Below, piece by piece: positions 1-10,655 of a DNA stretch of 53,078 nucleotides. The stretch comes from Diplocarpon mali (lineage: Eukaryota > Ascomycota > Leotiomycetes > Helotiales > Drepanopezizaceae). How positions within the stretch are numbered: position 1 is the stretch's first letter; the number at the start of each line of letters is the position of its first letter. A program made the translations under genes and the position numbers. A model generated the notes under the pieces. That model was not told the DNA's origin and ran no database searches. It was given only the letters and a program-made list of their open reading frames with translations. The stretch is from the NCBI GenBank assembly GCA_024741835.1, contig JAENRP010000306.1:1-53078 (forward strand), written 5' to 3'.

Positions 1-54
1 CTCCCCCCCCCTCCTCACATCAGAGAGCTCCGCACCAACTGCTAGACCGCGACA

Positions 55-1523
55 ATGGACGGTTCACAGTATGGACACCAAGGCAATGGGATCAATACCC
101 ACTCGCCCTACGCGACCCCGAACATCGCGCCTCACCAGCTCTCGCAGCAGCAACCACCGCAGCCCTCAATCCACCATAATACGACCCTCCCTCCGATGCA
201 AGCCAACCAGCATGCCACCATGCCGCCGCACCTCCAGTACCCGGGTAGCGCAAGCCACTCGCCGCGAAACTCGTCCACCCCGGGTACTCCGGTCTCTGCG
301 AACAGTATGGGGAACTTCCCCCCGCCAATGGGAGCCCAGCAACAACAGCAGCAGCAGCATCAACATCAGCAGCAGCAGCAGCGAAGTTACGCGCCGCAGA
401 TGATGGCCGGCACCAGTTACCAGCCGCAGCATCAGCCGCAGCAATACAGAACATCTTCTTCCGTGCTCCCCCAATCCTCGATGACCATGTCGCACCCGCC
501 CATCGCTCCCGCTCCGATGAACCGTCAACAACAGCAGCAGCAGCAGCAGCAGCAACTCAGGCCGATGCCTCCCCAGGGGAACAGTATGCACATGCAACCG
601 GGGATGCATCCGTACGGACAGAACAACATGGGACTCATGCAGGATCTCGAGCCACCAACGCACGTCGTGGGCTCTCAAGGTCGGAGAGGTATCTTGCCCA
701 GTGCTCCAGGGAGACCTGCGGCGTCCACAACGGCGACGGGTAAGGCTGCCATGATCCCGGCCAAAGATGCGGACGGAAAGTTCCCTTGCCCTCACTGCAC
801 CAAGACCTACCTACACGCAAAGCATCTCAAGCGCCATCTCCTCAGACGTAAGTACCTCGTGAAAAAATCCCCTCCCCGATGGGGGACCCGATGGGGGAGG
901 GGGGAAAGAGACAGATCGCTAACCCCGGAGCAGATACCGGCGATCGCCCATACATGTGCGTGCTCTGCAGAGACACGTTTTCCCGCAGCGACATCTTGAA
1001 GCGTCATTTCCAAAAGTGTTCGATCCGTCGCGGAAACCCAACAGGGGCCAGCCATCTCTCTCACGCCCAAGCCCATTTGAAAAAGTCCCACCCCGGCCCC
1101 CACAAGAGCACCAACCCGATGTCGAACGAGAATGCGCTCATGGGCGTCAACGGCATGAACGGCGGCCCCATGAACGGTGGTCCCATGAACGGTGGTCCCA
1201 TGAACGGCGGCCCCATGATGAACGGCGGCCCCATAAATGGTGGTCCCATGAGTGGCGGGCCTCTGACGGGTGGGTCCATGAACGGGGGATCCATGAACGG
1301 GGGGTCCTTGGGCCACAGCCTCTTCGGGATCTCACCGGACGGGTCCGTCCCGGATGCCGCCTCCAACATGACCGACGAGCAGCAAGAGCAGCTACGACAA
1401 CGAGCCGCCGGCCTGGGAGCTGTTGGAGGAAGAGATGGTCGCGGCATGCCTGGGCCAGCCCAAACAGGTTCCAACCGCGCGAGCTTTGATCAACAGAGCT
1501 ATCCCGGATCGGTGGCGACCTAG
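55..1523 (+). CDS. C2H2 zinc-finger transcription factor (two fingers, polyQ and MNGG repeats)
   Basis: Two exons, 55–847 and 934–1523, joined through an 86-bp intron (GTAAGT donor, CAG acceptor); 460 aa. The join is fixed by the finger linker: codon 265 is split and reads His, giving the linker HTGDRPY. Finger 1 (about residues 244–265) is CPHC...HLKRHLLRRH. Finger 2 (about 273–295) is CVLC...ILKRHFQKC, so its last ligand is Cys instead of His. The basic segment after it (SIRRGNPTGASHLSHAQAHL) is typical of a conserved fungal C2H2 regulator family. The N-terminal half is Gln/Pro/Met-rich with two polyQ runs, as in activation domains. The C-terminal part carries a pentapeptide repeat. It probably acts in the nucleus as a DNA-binding regulator; targets are unknown. 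The start ATG lies in good context (gacaATGG). Only 54 bp of upstream sequence is in the window. Confidence 0.88.
337..382 (+). repeat. CAG/CAA trinucleotide run coding polyQ/H
   Basis: An imperfect CAG/CAA/CAT run inside exon 1 of the zinc-finger gene encodes a Gln-rich stretch with interspersed His. Confidence 0.9.
526..555 (+). repeat. CAG/CAA trinucleotide run coding polyQ
   Basis: A second in-frame run of ten CAA/CAG codons lies in the zinc-finger gene. Such runs often vary in length between strains. Confidence 0.9.
1155..1307 (+). repeat. Coding 15-bp minisatellite (MNGGP/S pentapeptide)
   Basis: Ten 15-bp units plus one extra ATG codon (1215–1217) lie in frame in exon 2 of the zinc-finger gene. 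The consensus is atgaacggcggcccc. The early units are nearly identical. Later ones drift (INGGP, MSGGP, LTGGS, MNGGS), so the array looks recently expanded at its 5' end. Confidence 0.93.
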
Positions 1524-2364
1524 CGGTTCGGGCGCTCCTTGTGAGTGGGAATGGGATTTGTTTATACGTGGAAGCTACGAGCAAGTGATATGGGGGGCTA
1601 ATCTGGCCGAGGCTTCAAAAGAGAAAAAAAAAAAAAATTACACGCACACACCGCCTGAGGCAATACACCAGACCAGCATAAGAGATTGCTCGCCGCCGAA
1701 CCTTAGATTAGAAAATTCAACGCTGCTATTAATACGATTCCGGTCTCCAAGCTGTTGATCTCATCCAGACCTCTCTCGGTGCGATGGCACCATGTCCTGG
1801 TGATGTCTGGCTACCGTGTCTTTTTTTTTTTTTTTTTATATATCTTTCTTTTTTTGCTTGGATGTCCCTGTGCCGTGAGTTCCAGGCCTGACCGCCGAGA
1901 GATCTGGTGTGCCCTATCAGTGATAAGCTAGCCATGTGGTGTTCATGCCGTTCGATGGGTGAGCAGGCGATGCAAGCTTTGGACCCTGCGCGCCGACAAG
2001 AAGCCCGAGATGCAGAGGTAGAGGGTGCAGTGACGCGGCTGACGTTGATCAGATGTGCCAGATGGGTGCGCAGGCAACTCGCCCCAAGTCGGGACGGGGT
2101 GGTGGCCGCCCCTCTTCCTCGTGGCTCCCCCTTCGGATGGCCGCTTCACCTGGCCCCTCGCTCCTCTCCCCGCCTCTCCGTCTCTCGGGAGATTTGGGCG
2201 GCGAGGAGACGGGGATGGGATAGCATGACAAGCGCTGGTGAGAGGGGGAGTGAAGAAGAGATTGAGAGACCTAGTCCGTCCCACAGGAACGAGCGAGCTC
2301 GACCGCTGTCCGACGTGAGCCGTCGGACGGAGATCAGCGACATCATGACGCGAAAAAAGGGGGG

Positions 2365-2368
2365 NNNN
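2365..2368. other. Assembly gap (NNNN)
   Basis: Four N bases follow a run of G. The true gap length is unknown. Confidence 0.99.
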
Positions 2369-2516
2369 AATTCCACAACGTCTTCCTTGTGTGCTTGGTG
2401 TCGTAGTGCCTTGCAACGACTGGAAACCAACCCCTTCCTCTCGTCGATGAGTCGGGTGAGTCGGGCATGGAGACGAGAGCGTCTGGGGAGAGAGCGCTGC
2501 GTACAAGAGCGTCGGC

Positions 2517-2543
2517 CCTCTCTCTCTCTCTCTCTCTCTCTCC
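2517..2543. repeat. CT dinucleotide microsatellite
   Basis: About 13 CT units in a row, followed by GT-rich sequence. Confidence 0.9.
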
Positions 2544-2984
2544 TGGGTGTATGTGTGTATCGGTCTATGTGTGTACACGTCTCCATGCGTATAGGTCTAG
2601 GTGGGCGTGCGTCTGTGTCCAGACTGAGTAGAGCCAGCACAGCAGACGAAGCAGGTTGCGCGGTGAGACGTAGCCCCTCTGGCCGAGGCTGCTCACGCGT
2701 CACCCCTGGGGCGAGCGTGTCGTGGCACAGAGTGCGGCCTGTCTGCTGTTGAGTCGGGCAGCTCCCTGGCTGGGACGAGCCTCCCGTCCTGGCGACTGGC
2801 GACGAGCCAGAGGAGAACCTGGAACCTGGGGAGATGCGCCGTGGCGGCCCCGCCTCTTGGATGCTGCCTTTGGAGCCCTTCCTGTCTCTGTCTGCCCGCT
2901 TCACTCTTTCTCGCGTGTTCGTGGCGTCGTTCCCTTGTGGTCGCTTTGCTGCTCGACAGATTCTCTTTGTTCTACTTTTCTTGC

Positions 2985-3102
2985 TCCTCTCTCCTCTCTC
3001 TGCTCTCTCTGCTCTCTCTGCTCCCTCTCCTCACTCTGCTCCCTCTGCTCCCTCTCCCCCCTCTCCCCCCTCTCCCCCCTCTCCTCCCTCTCCCCCCTCT
3101 TT
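2985..3102. repeat. Long pyrimidine tract (CTC/CCC, purine-rich on the minus strand)
   Basis: About 110 bases are almost pure C and T on the plus strand, built from ctctctgct and ctcccc variants. The tract starts directly behind the stop codon of the minus-strand microprotein, so that transcript would have a GA-rich 3' UTR. Confidence 0.85.
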
Positions 3103-3372
3103 CTACTCCTTTTTCCACCCCTCATCCCCCTTCTCAACAACCATAACCCTCAGCCCACCCTCCTTCCCCTCCGACTGCAGCTCCCTCTCTGCGCGGTCCG
3201 AGACGTACAGGCCGATCGTGCCCCAGGCGAGAAAGGCGGCGCCGGCGAGGATGCGTGTTCTGGGGGGGAGGGCGAAGAGGGATCTTGAGAAGGGGGCTTG
3301 TTAGCTGGGTGTTTCTTGGAGCGAGGGGAGAGCTGAGGCGAGAGGAAGGAGCAGGTACTTGAGAAACGCCAT
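3103..3372 (-). CDS. 64-aa single-pass membrane microprotein, probably mitochondrial
   Basis: Spliced from exon 1 3372–3359 (ATG GCG TTT CTC AA) and exon 2 3283–3103; stop TAG. The 75-bp intron has a GTACCT donor, a CTAAC branch point at about 3304–3300 and a CAAG acceptor. The product begins MAFLKSLFALPPRTRILAG, continues with one hydrophobic helix (about residues 16–33, AAFLAWGTIGLYVS) and then a charged tail (DRAERELQSEGKE...). A short basic amphipathic start, one transmembrane helix and a charged C-terminus fit a mitochondrial inner-membrane microprotein of the size of respiratory assembly or subunit proteins. I recall similar small fungal proteins but cannot name the family. No single open frame covers it, so ORF-based annotation would miss it. 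Frame continuity and the branch point support the model; function is inference. Confidence 0.7.
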
Positions 3373-4478
3373 GGTAGACCGCTCGCTAGCTATCTTGGAG
3401 GAGAGCTCGCTCATTCCTCTCTCTCGCTCTCACCAGCATCTAGATGTACGGTCGTGCTTCAGCCCCCCTGTGGCGTCCAATGGGAGAGCAGCGAGGCTTG
3501 GCTGTGACCCCGCTTCTGGACGTCGCTGGTATGCGAGGCTGAGATGGCTTGTGGGCAAGGGGGGGCGAGGGGCGGAGGCACGGAACCTCACACTCGGTGG
3601 AGTGCGCTGCGTTGTTTGGTGGGTGTCGTCAGACATTGAGAGGTATGTGTTTTGTTTATGTCTACCGGACGTCTCGCGCGATCTCTTCTCACCGGCGCCC
3701 CCTTTCGATTGAGGCTTGTTCGTCTCGCTGCGCTTTCGAGAATCGAGGTTCGAGGTATTGTTGGTAATCGTGTTGCCGGGCGAGCAACCAGGGGAGAGAT
3801 TGGGCCACAACGGAGTCTGAGCGATGTTGCGACTCGACACGGCCGTTCGAGGGTCAGAAGGGAGGACGCGGCCGACATTTCCGACTGGGAGATGAAAGGC
3901 GAGATGATGGTAGGAAGAGATCGAAGGGGTAGACTGTAGACCTGGAGTCCCCGGCTGGAAGATCTCGTTGGCTGCAAATGAATTCTCTCTCTCTCCTCTT
4001 CCTCTATTTCTTTTATTTTCGCTCTTACTTCGTTTTGGTTTTATTTGTATTACTTTATTTTTTGATTCATCTAACTTGATTTTTCCAAATCCGTGGCTGT
4101 CCGCTGACAAGGCTTCCAGAAACCTGTGAATCGAGTCTGTTCCATCTCTCCATTTCAGGGACGAGGCACGGAATCCGTCGACGCTTCGGTGGTTCTTTTC
4201 CAGGAACTTTCCAGTCTTTGCCTGCTCGGATAGTTGGGATGTTTAGGGTAAGTCTGTCGATTTTTATATTTCATCCGCTACCGTGTAGTCTTGGCCATGC
4301 CCTACATCGGGGTACTCGCTGCTTCCAGTTCCTTGGGGTTTGTTGGTTCTGCAAGTTGGAACCCCCCGAGCTCGTGGTTTCCATCCCAGCTATCTGTCTA
4401 CCGTCGGGTACGGAAAATAGCTCCCCTTGCTTCTACCCATCCTCTAGATGTACCTTGATACTCACGCTATCTACCTAG
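3373..4478. other. Divergent intergenic region
   Basis: 1.1 kb between the microprotein (−) and the F-box gene (+), holding both promoters. The minus-strand open frame at 3430–4110 has low-complexity, unfolded-looking translation and is probably 5' UTR or promoter. I see no defined element. Confidence 0.5.
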
Positions 4479-5903
4479 ATGCAAGACCTCCCCGTCGAGC
4501 GTATGTAACCTCCGTTCTTCGACACCCCTCAATCTTGCGTCCGGCCCACTACCCTCAAAACCCCCCCGAGGTAACCTGACCCAAGATCTATGCTAACCTC
4601 ACTTACAGTCCGTCGAGCAATCCTCCAGCGTCTCCCTCTCGCAGAGCTCAAAAACACACGCTTGGCCTGCAAGTCTCTCGCTCTCCTCGGCGAAGACTAC
4701 CTCATCCCCTCCCTCTTCACATCCCTGCCCCATCTTCCAGACACGCAGCGTCTAGAGTGCATCTCTCAGAACCCGAAGTATGCAAACAGCGTGCGGCAGC
4801 TGGTTCTCAACCACGGAGAGGTGAATGAGTACTCCGCGAGGCATAATTCATACTTCTTGCAGTATCTCATGGAGCCCGAAGCGAGACGTACGTCGAATCC
4901 GCGGCTGTGCAAGTCGAGAGCCCGGAAGTTCACAGCTTGGACGAAAACCTGGCTAACACCAGCAGTGGAACAACAACACCTCACCTGGTCCGCATACACT
5001 CACTTCAAGACCCTCAAGGAAACTCACCTCCCGGCTTCCTGCGACCCCTCCCGCCTGATCCCCATCTTCGCCCGGCTTTCAAGACTCACCAGTATATCCA
5101 TAACATTGATGAGCTGTCCCTTCCCCGCCAGGCACCCAAACACACCTCATCTCCTCCCGGAGATCTGGAGTTTCCCCTCCACACGGCTTCTCAACCGCGT
5201 CGCAACAGTCGAGCGCGCATCTGCCGTCTTATCCTCTGTCTCTGTTTCGTCGCTGGCCATAGCATCGTTTAAGCATGATCGCCTGCCCTTCGAGTTCTTC
5301 GTGCAGAAGCCCGCCCTGATGGAGACCTTCCGCAGCGCGTTCCGAGCGCTGGGCACGCTGGAGCTAGCGCTGGAGTACAGCGACATGCCGAACAACATGC
5401 ACGCCGACCTGGCATTCTCCAACCTCGGGAAGTGCATACAGGCCGCGCCACTACTGCAGCACCTGGAGATCGCCATGCTGGGCCGGAGGAAGATTGATAT
5501 CCGACCGCTGCTCTCCCTCTTGGCGGAGCGGGATGCGGGCTTGCAGTATCTGGAGAGCTTCAAGCTCCAAGGCGTGATCACCACCGAAGACTCGCTCTCC
5601 GAATTCCTCCTCTCCCTGGGATCGAGCCTGGCACGGGCGCACCTGGGAGGAGAAGGCGTGCGCTCGAGCCGCCAGCCTAGCAATGGCGGCGTGTTCCTCG
5701 AGAGCGGGAGATGGTCTTCGCTCGCCGGGAGGCTGGGGACGGAGATGGCGGGTGTGGAGGTCTGGGTGCAGGGCGACCTGAAGGAGCTCGAGAGTGGGCA
5801 GATCTGGATCTTCGACGCGCCAGTGGGGATCGGGGAGTTTGAGCGTCTGAGTGGGGGAGTGGGAGAGGATTGGTATGAGACGGGGGATGAGTCTTCGATC
5901 TGA
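4479..5903 (+). CDS. F-box domain protein
   Basis: A 22-bp first exon (4479–4500) is joined to 4609–5903; 438 aa. The intron has a GTATGT donor, a CTAAC branch and a TTACAG acceptor. Splicing restores an N-terminal F-box, MQDLPVELRRAILQRLPLAE, followed by LKNTRLACKSLALLGEDYL (residues 1 to about 40). This motif normally binds Skp1 in SCF ubiquitin ligases. The rest has no recognisable repeat, but Leu-rich stretches (LAFSNLGKCIQAAPLLQHLE and others) resemble the degenerate substrate-side repeats of fungal F-box proteins. The substrate is unknown. Without the small first exon the F-box would lose its LPVE start, so a model beginning at the internal ATG at 4590 is wrong, because that ATG lies in the intron. 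Confidence 0.82.
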
Positions 5904-8496
5904 GGGCAGGGAGGGTTGATTCTCATTATCGTAGAGAGGGTAGGCGTTTCGAGGCTTGAGCTTTATGGTGATGGCGTGGTTGCATTATCTGCAGGATTCT
6001 TGGGAGTATGGTACCTGAGGGCATGTGTCTAATCTTCCAATGCCGCTTGTCTTGACTGCTGAGAAATCGATTCCCGCTACGACAACACTCGTAGACGTTC
6101 TAGCACCGCCAACCTACTACGCGTCAGCTCAACAGAAATCCAATACGAAAACCGGGTGGGAACACCCTACAGAGGCTAATCTTCCAGTCCCCTCACAGAT
6201 CCACAGACTCTCAACCCTCGACAGCGACACATCTGCGCGACACGTGCATCCGAAAGATTTCCGGCTTCCTGGCAGCTCGCCGCACACAGCCTCAAACGCA
6301 CAATCCCCCCCGTCAGGCGTATCCGCACGAACACGCGCAGGACTCGGTTTGGAGAGGCAGTCTAGCCCAGCATAAGACCCTCTATGTACATATACACATA
6401 TATGAGTAAAGAGTCAACACGGGATTCCAGATCATGATACCAATTTGTTCAAGTACTCAAGTATGTGGAGCGTCTTTCATCGAATACCCAGTTCTGCTGA
6501 ACGTGTCGTCAGCGTGTGTACGCATCGACTAGGGGCTCAGTTGTTGGGCGGCAGAGAAGTGGGCGGACGCGAAGGGGAGTCCAGCAGCCGTCTCCGGGAG
6601 CATGGACGAAGTCAAGAAGAAAGTATCTATTCCGCCCCTGAAGCAGAGAGGCTTTTCGGTCGGTCGTCCTGGGACCAATCACCAAATCACGGGTTGGTCG
6701 TCGGCTTGCGGGCGGCTTTGCTGTCGCGGGCAGGAAACCTGGACTGTGGAGATGGCTGGGAATAAAGCAAACCAGCGCGCTTAACTTCAACTCCATAATC
6801 TAATGTCTCTAGTGCCAGGTCGCTACCAGTTGTTATTCCATGTGACAGCATGAGCTGGTTCAAACTGTCGCTCCCAAGCAGACTTGTTGATACCACGGCA
6901 AGCTGCTCGCGGCAAGGACACGTGTGTCTTCCTTTTCCCACCGTACTTTGACATACCTCTTCTCTCATGATTTCCCGACGGGGAGAGCTCGTGGCAATTT
7001 GAGATGATAAACGCCTCTAAATTTGCACGCGGAGTCTTCACCACGGGCACGGAACCAAAGAGACATGTGAAGCAGCTCCCTTCCGTACAAGCCATACAGA
7101 GTGCTGCGGCTTCATGCGTTGCGCGTAGGCGCCGGCTCTGACCTCAAGCCACGAGACATGGGGCGGTAGAATCCATCTCACTATGCATCCGTAGAAGGCC
7201 CGCGCGAGTAGGACTGATACGTTGACGAGCGACTTGCGACCCCCAGAAGCTTCAGTCTGTCACCCGAAGGCGTGAGTGGCCTTGGGTTTCTGCGACCTGA
7301 GATGTTCATATCCCTCGGGCTGCTGTGTTTGGAGAAAAGGTCTGTGTGTTCTTGCAGAGACATCCGAAGAGAGGGAAGAGAAGTTATGCGCACCATGAAT
7401 TGAGGGTAACATTCCATGAAGGTTGGATAATGTCTCTGCAACGAGGCCACAAAGCATTGATAGGCAATAGTAGCGGAGCTGTGACCCGTGCCTCTCTTTG
7501 TCGCAGGACGCTAGTACCCCGAGATGCCTTGGAACACGTCCGCGTCAGGGACGATGGAACAATAAGATCCGGCGCTCCCGACCCATCGCCACGGTTCAAG
7601 CCCACTGCATCTTCCACACTCTCTTAAGCTTGTTTTTCCATCCCCTACCTGCATCACAAACTCCACCACCCCGAAGATAAGTACCAGCATCGCACTCTAT
7701 CGCTTACAACGGCCCCCGGCCCCCGTGACCCTCTTCAGTCCTTGAAAATCACGGGCGCGACTGACCCGCACAACGAGGACGAGGACGAGGACGAGGGGCA
7801 GATGAGCAGCGGGGCCAACAACGAGCGGCCCGTCTCCATGCATCAAGGCCCTCCGACCCCGCCACCCCCCACGGCTTTCCCGCCTTTCTCTTCTCAACGA
7901 CAACGTAATGCCAGCCGTGACCTGCGAACTCCAAACCCCGATCCTTCTTCTTTCGAGTGCAAAGAGACCCTCGAAATTACAAGGCCACAACGGCCAGTTT
8001 GCCCAACCCCGAGTAGCTTTCCTAGATGGGGATGGACGATACCCGGCCGCCAAGCGACTGTCAACACGGTAAGCGAGCCCCCTTTGTCAACCAGACCATC
8101 TCCCGTGCGAATACCGAAAACACACCAGACTTTAATACTATCAGAGCAAACCATTCAAGCCGTACTAAGTTGGCTTTTAGTTTGAGAGCGGATTTGTACA
8201 TGTATATATATGTTTGGGTAAATCAGCCATGACCAGGTTGGAAATTTTATGCCAGCCGCCGCCGCCGCCGTGGTGCCTCGAACAAGCCACGGCTAGGTAA
8301 TTTTTCTCAGTGTTATTCGAATACTTTCCCGAGTATGCGAACATTTCTGGTGTGCGGTATGTAAGCCTTAAAAAATCTCAACCATACTATGGCCCCATAT
8401 TTACATCAACGTCTTATGAAATGCCCGCCCATGCAAGTCCCCTGCTGAACGCCGCCTAAACACCTCGGCATATCTGCCTACCATTCCCTCCTTGCA
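5904..8496. other. Intergenic, 2.6 kb
   Basis: The 3' flanks of the F-box gene (+) and the dehydrogenase gene (−). Short open frames in all phases show no family signature. A run of GAG GAC codons at about 7775–7796 gives an acidic patch in a 147-codon plus frame (7742–8185), which may be a non-conserved hypothetical gene. Confidence 0.5.
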
Positions 8497-9837
8497 TTAC
8501 TCAACCACCACTCTCTCCCCGTAAACCAATCCCTCAACCTCCTCCGCAATCGCCAAACTGGCCGTCAGCCCGGGGCTCTCAATCCCAAGCAAGTTCACAA
8601 AGCCCTCGTACCCCTCCTCCCTCCTGATGACGAAGTCCATGAAACCCTTGCCACTGGCCACCGCGCTAGCTTTTCCAAGCTTCGGTCTGATACCTGCGTA
8701 GTCAGGCTGTATACACTCTTCCTTCACGCCCGGCAAGAACCGCTTGATCTGCTCGATCGCCTGCGGCAAGCGCGCGTCGTTGACGGCGAGATCTGTCGGG
8801 TCATCGACCCACTCGATATCGGGACCGAAGCGGATCCTGCCCGAGATGTCGAGCGTGAGATGCGTTCCCAATCCGCCGAGGCCCGGTTCGGGAGCGGGAT
8901 AGATGAGGTGCCTGGTGGTGGGCGAGGAGGCGGCGTAGGAGAAGTAATTACCCTTGGCGTAGTACGGCGTCATGTGTCTCGAAGGCGGTAGGATCATGTT
9001 ACTCACCTCACAAGCTCCCAGCCCAGCAGAATTGACGAGTACGTCCGCCGTAACTGTGCTCTCCTCTCCCGTCGCCTTGTCCCTCGTCGTAACAGCCCAA
9101 CCCTCGCTCCCCTGCTCCCCCAACGCCTCGATCCCCACCACCGGGCTCTGCAACGCTAAGTCGCCGCCGCTCTCCTCGAAATCGCCCAGCAGGAATCGCA
9201 TATACGCATGGCTGTCCACAATCCCCGTCGTGGGACTCTCAAGGATACCGACATTGGCGCGGACATCGGGCTCGATCTTGGCAGCTTCAGAGAGCGAGAT
9301 GAAAGAGGTGGGGACGTCGATGCTGCGTGCAACTCTGTGCAATTTGACCAGCTCTTCCCACTGGTCGTTGGTCTGCGCCACGATCCATTTCCCCATGTTG
9401 GAGTGTGGGATGTGGTGTTTCTTGCAGAGCGCGTAGAGGAGGTGCCGGCCGCGGACACAGAGTCTGGTTTTGAGGGAGTCTGCGCCATAGTATAGCCCGG
9501 CATGAATTACCTGCACGTTACCCATCTTAGTCTCTGGCGGTGGAAGCTTGGGGGAGAGCTGACTTCTGAATTCCTCGAGCTGGTTTCCGTGCCCACGGCT
9601 TTGTTACGTTCGATAAGCAATGTGCTCGTTCCACCCCTAGCAGACAATTGCCTGGCAATAGCTAGACCAACTGCTCCCCCGCCAATAACCTGATTGTTGA
9701 TATCAGCTTGCTTGCTCGCAGCTCGAGAGCTTAGGTGGCAGCCTCACGGCATGAGTGAAGTCAGTCTCTCGCCTTGCAGAGGATGCAAAGGCTCGCCATG
9801 ATGACTTGGCCGGGCAGCACGAGGGCCGAGAGAACAT
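8497..9837 (-). CDS. L-2-hydroxyglutarate dehydrogenase-like FAD oxidoreductase (mitochondrial)
   Basis: Three exons: 9837–9748, 9689–9564 and 9510–8497; 409 aa. Exon 1 gives [20 protein letters not shown], an Arg/Ser-rich presequence that fits mitochondrial import. [20 protein letters not shown] (about residues 26–45) is the Rossmann dinucleotide-binding GxGxxG motif. It is followed by [15 protein letters not shown] and, downstream, [14 protein letters not shown], both characteristic of the L2HGDH branch of the DAO superfamily. Family members oxidise L-2-hydroxyglutarate to 2-oxoglutarate with FAD, a metabolite-repair reaction. Intron 2 is short (53 bp) with a weak GTCAGC donor but a good GACTAAG branch. 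An ATG at 9525 lies inside this intron and is not the start. The length is close to that of eukaryotic L2HGDH. Related FAD oxidoreductases with other substrates cannot be excluded. Confidence 0.87.
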
Positions 9838-10655
9838 TCTAGGAGCTGTAGAATGCTTCCAAGGGAAAGTATATCAAAAGATTTCTGTACTCTCTAGGCG
9901 CCGATGGGAGGCTGATATCTTGAATCATGATTATGATGTCAGCCGCCGACCTCGGTTCGGCGGGCTGATATCGGGATGAGCCGGACAGGGATGATAATAG
10001 CCGATCCACCTCTCTTGCTGCCGATTGCTTGAGGCTGCAGACGAGGCTGATGAAGGCAACGGCGTCAACATTGTTACGAGTGAATAACGGCTCGTCCTAG
10101 ACACTTGCCAGCTTACCTGGTACGAGACCAAAGCGATCCAGAATCCGAACGTGAATCACGTGAGCCCTTATCTTACAGGAGTATTGCGTATTTCATCAAC
10201 AATCGTCTCTACAAAAGTGGAATTAAAGCCTTTGGCGAAGCGCCAATTGATACTTTCTACATCTCAGCCTACTTTATGATCAGTTTAATAGGATTTAGAA
10301 TCCTAGAGTCCTCCTTGGGCCAAACAAGAATCATTTGGATTTTAGGTGCCGCACCCAGCTCTTATAGTCCACCCGAGGAGATCATCTCTCGGAATTTACA
10401 GTGCGTTGAGCAATTTAGCATTTGCGTAAAGCAGGTCCTACGTGACGGCATAACCACAGAGCGCTCCGCATGACTTTTGAACCTTGCCAAACTACAGCAG
10501 TTTCCTTCTGATGCACCCCTAACTCTGTACCAGGACTTCCCAGGACGCCGAAGCCTAAGGCAAAAACCAACGCTTGTTCTCGTACGCCACAAAAGTCCCT
10601 CAACACCCGGTTCGTAATCGTTATCGTTAGAGGCGCTGAGACAGATGATGTACTT
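9838..10655. other. Intergenic between two minus-strand genes
   Basis: Contains a more AT-rich piece at about 10150–10420 with a 122-codon plus frame of no recognisable family. Nothing else is evident. Confidence 0.45.

Larger units (their letters stand above)
1524..3102. other. Intergenic, simple-repeat rich, between convergent genes
   Basis: The 3' flanks of the zinc-finger gene (+) and the microprotein gene (−) meet here. It contains A and T homopolymers (about 1624–1638 and 1821–1837), a CT microsatellite, a pyrimidine tract and an N gap. Open frames on both strands look like low-complexity translation and I recognise no family in them. Confidence 0.6.

Noticed and set aside
1907..2904. 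Long open frames on both strands across the N gap
   Set aside because: They include microsatellite translations (poly SLSL or RERE) and run through the NNNN gap. No domain signature.
3430..4110. 226-codon minus-strand open frame
   Set aside because: Composition is low-complexity and lacks any motif. It lies in the divergent promoter region directly upstream of the spliced microprotein gene.
7742..8185. 147-codon plus frame with an acidic ED repeat
   Set aside because: No recognisable domain, no good start context and a random-looking tail. Kept only as a note in the intergenic entry.
9523..9525. ATG as start of the L-2-hydroxyglutarate dehydrogenase-like protein
   Set aside because: It lies inside intron 2. 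Starting there would remove the FAD-binding GxGxxG motif, which is restored by the two upstream exons.
10105..10473. 122-codon plus frame with a hydrophobic stretch
   Set aside because: In an AT-richer intergenic patch, no partner exon and no family signature.
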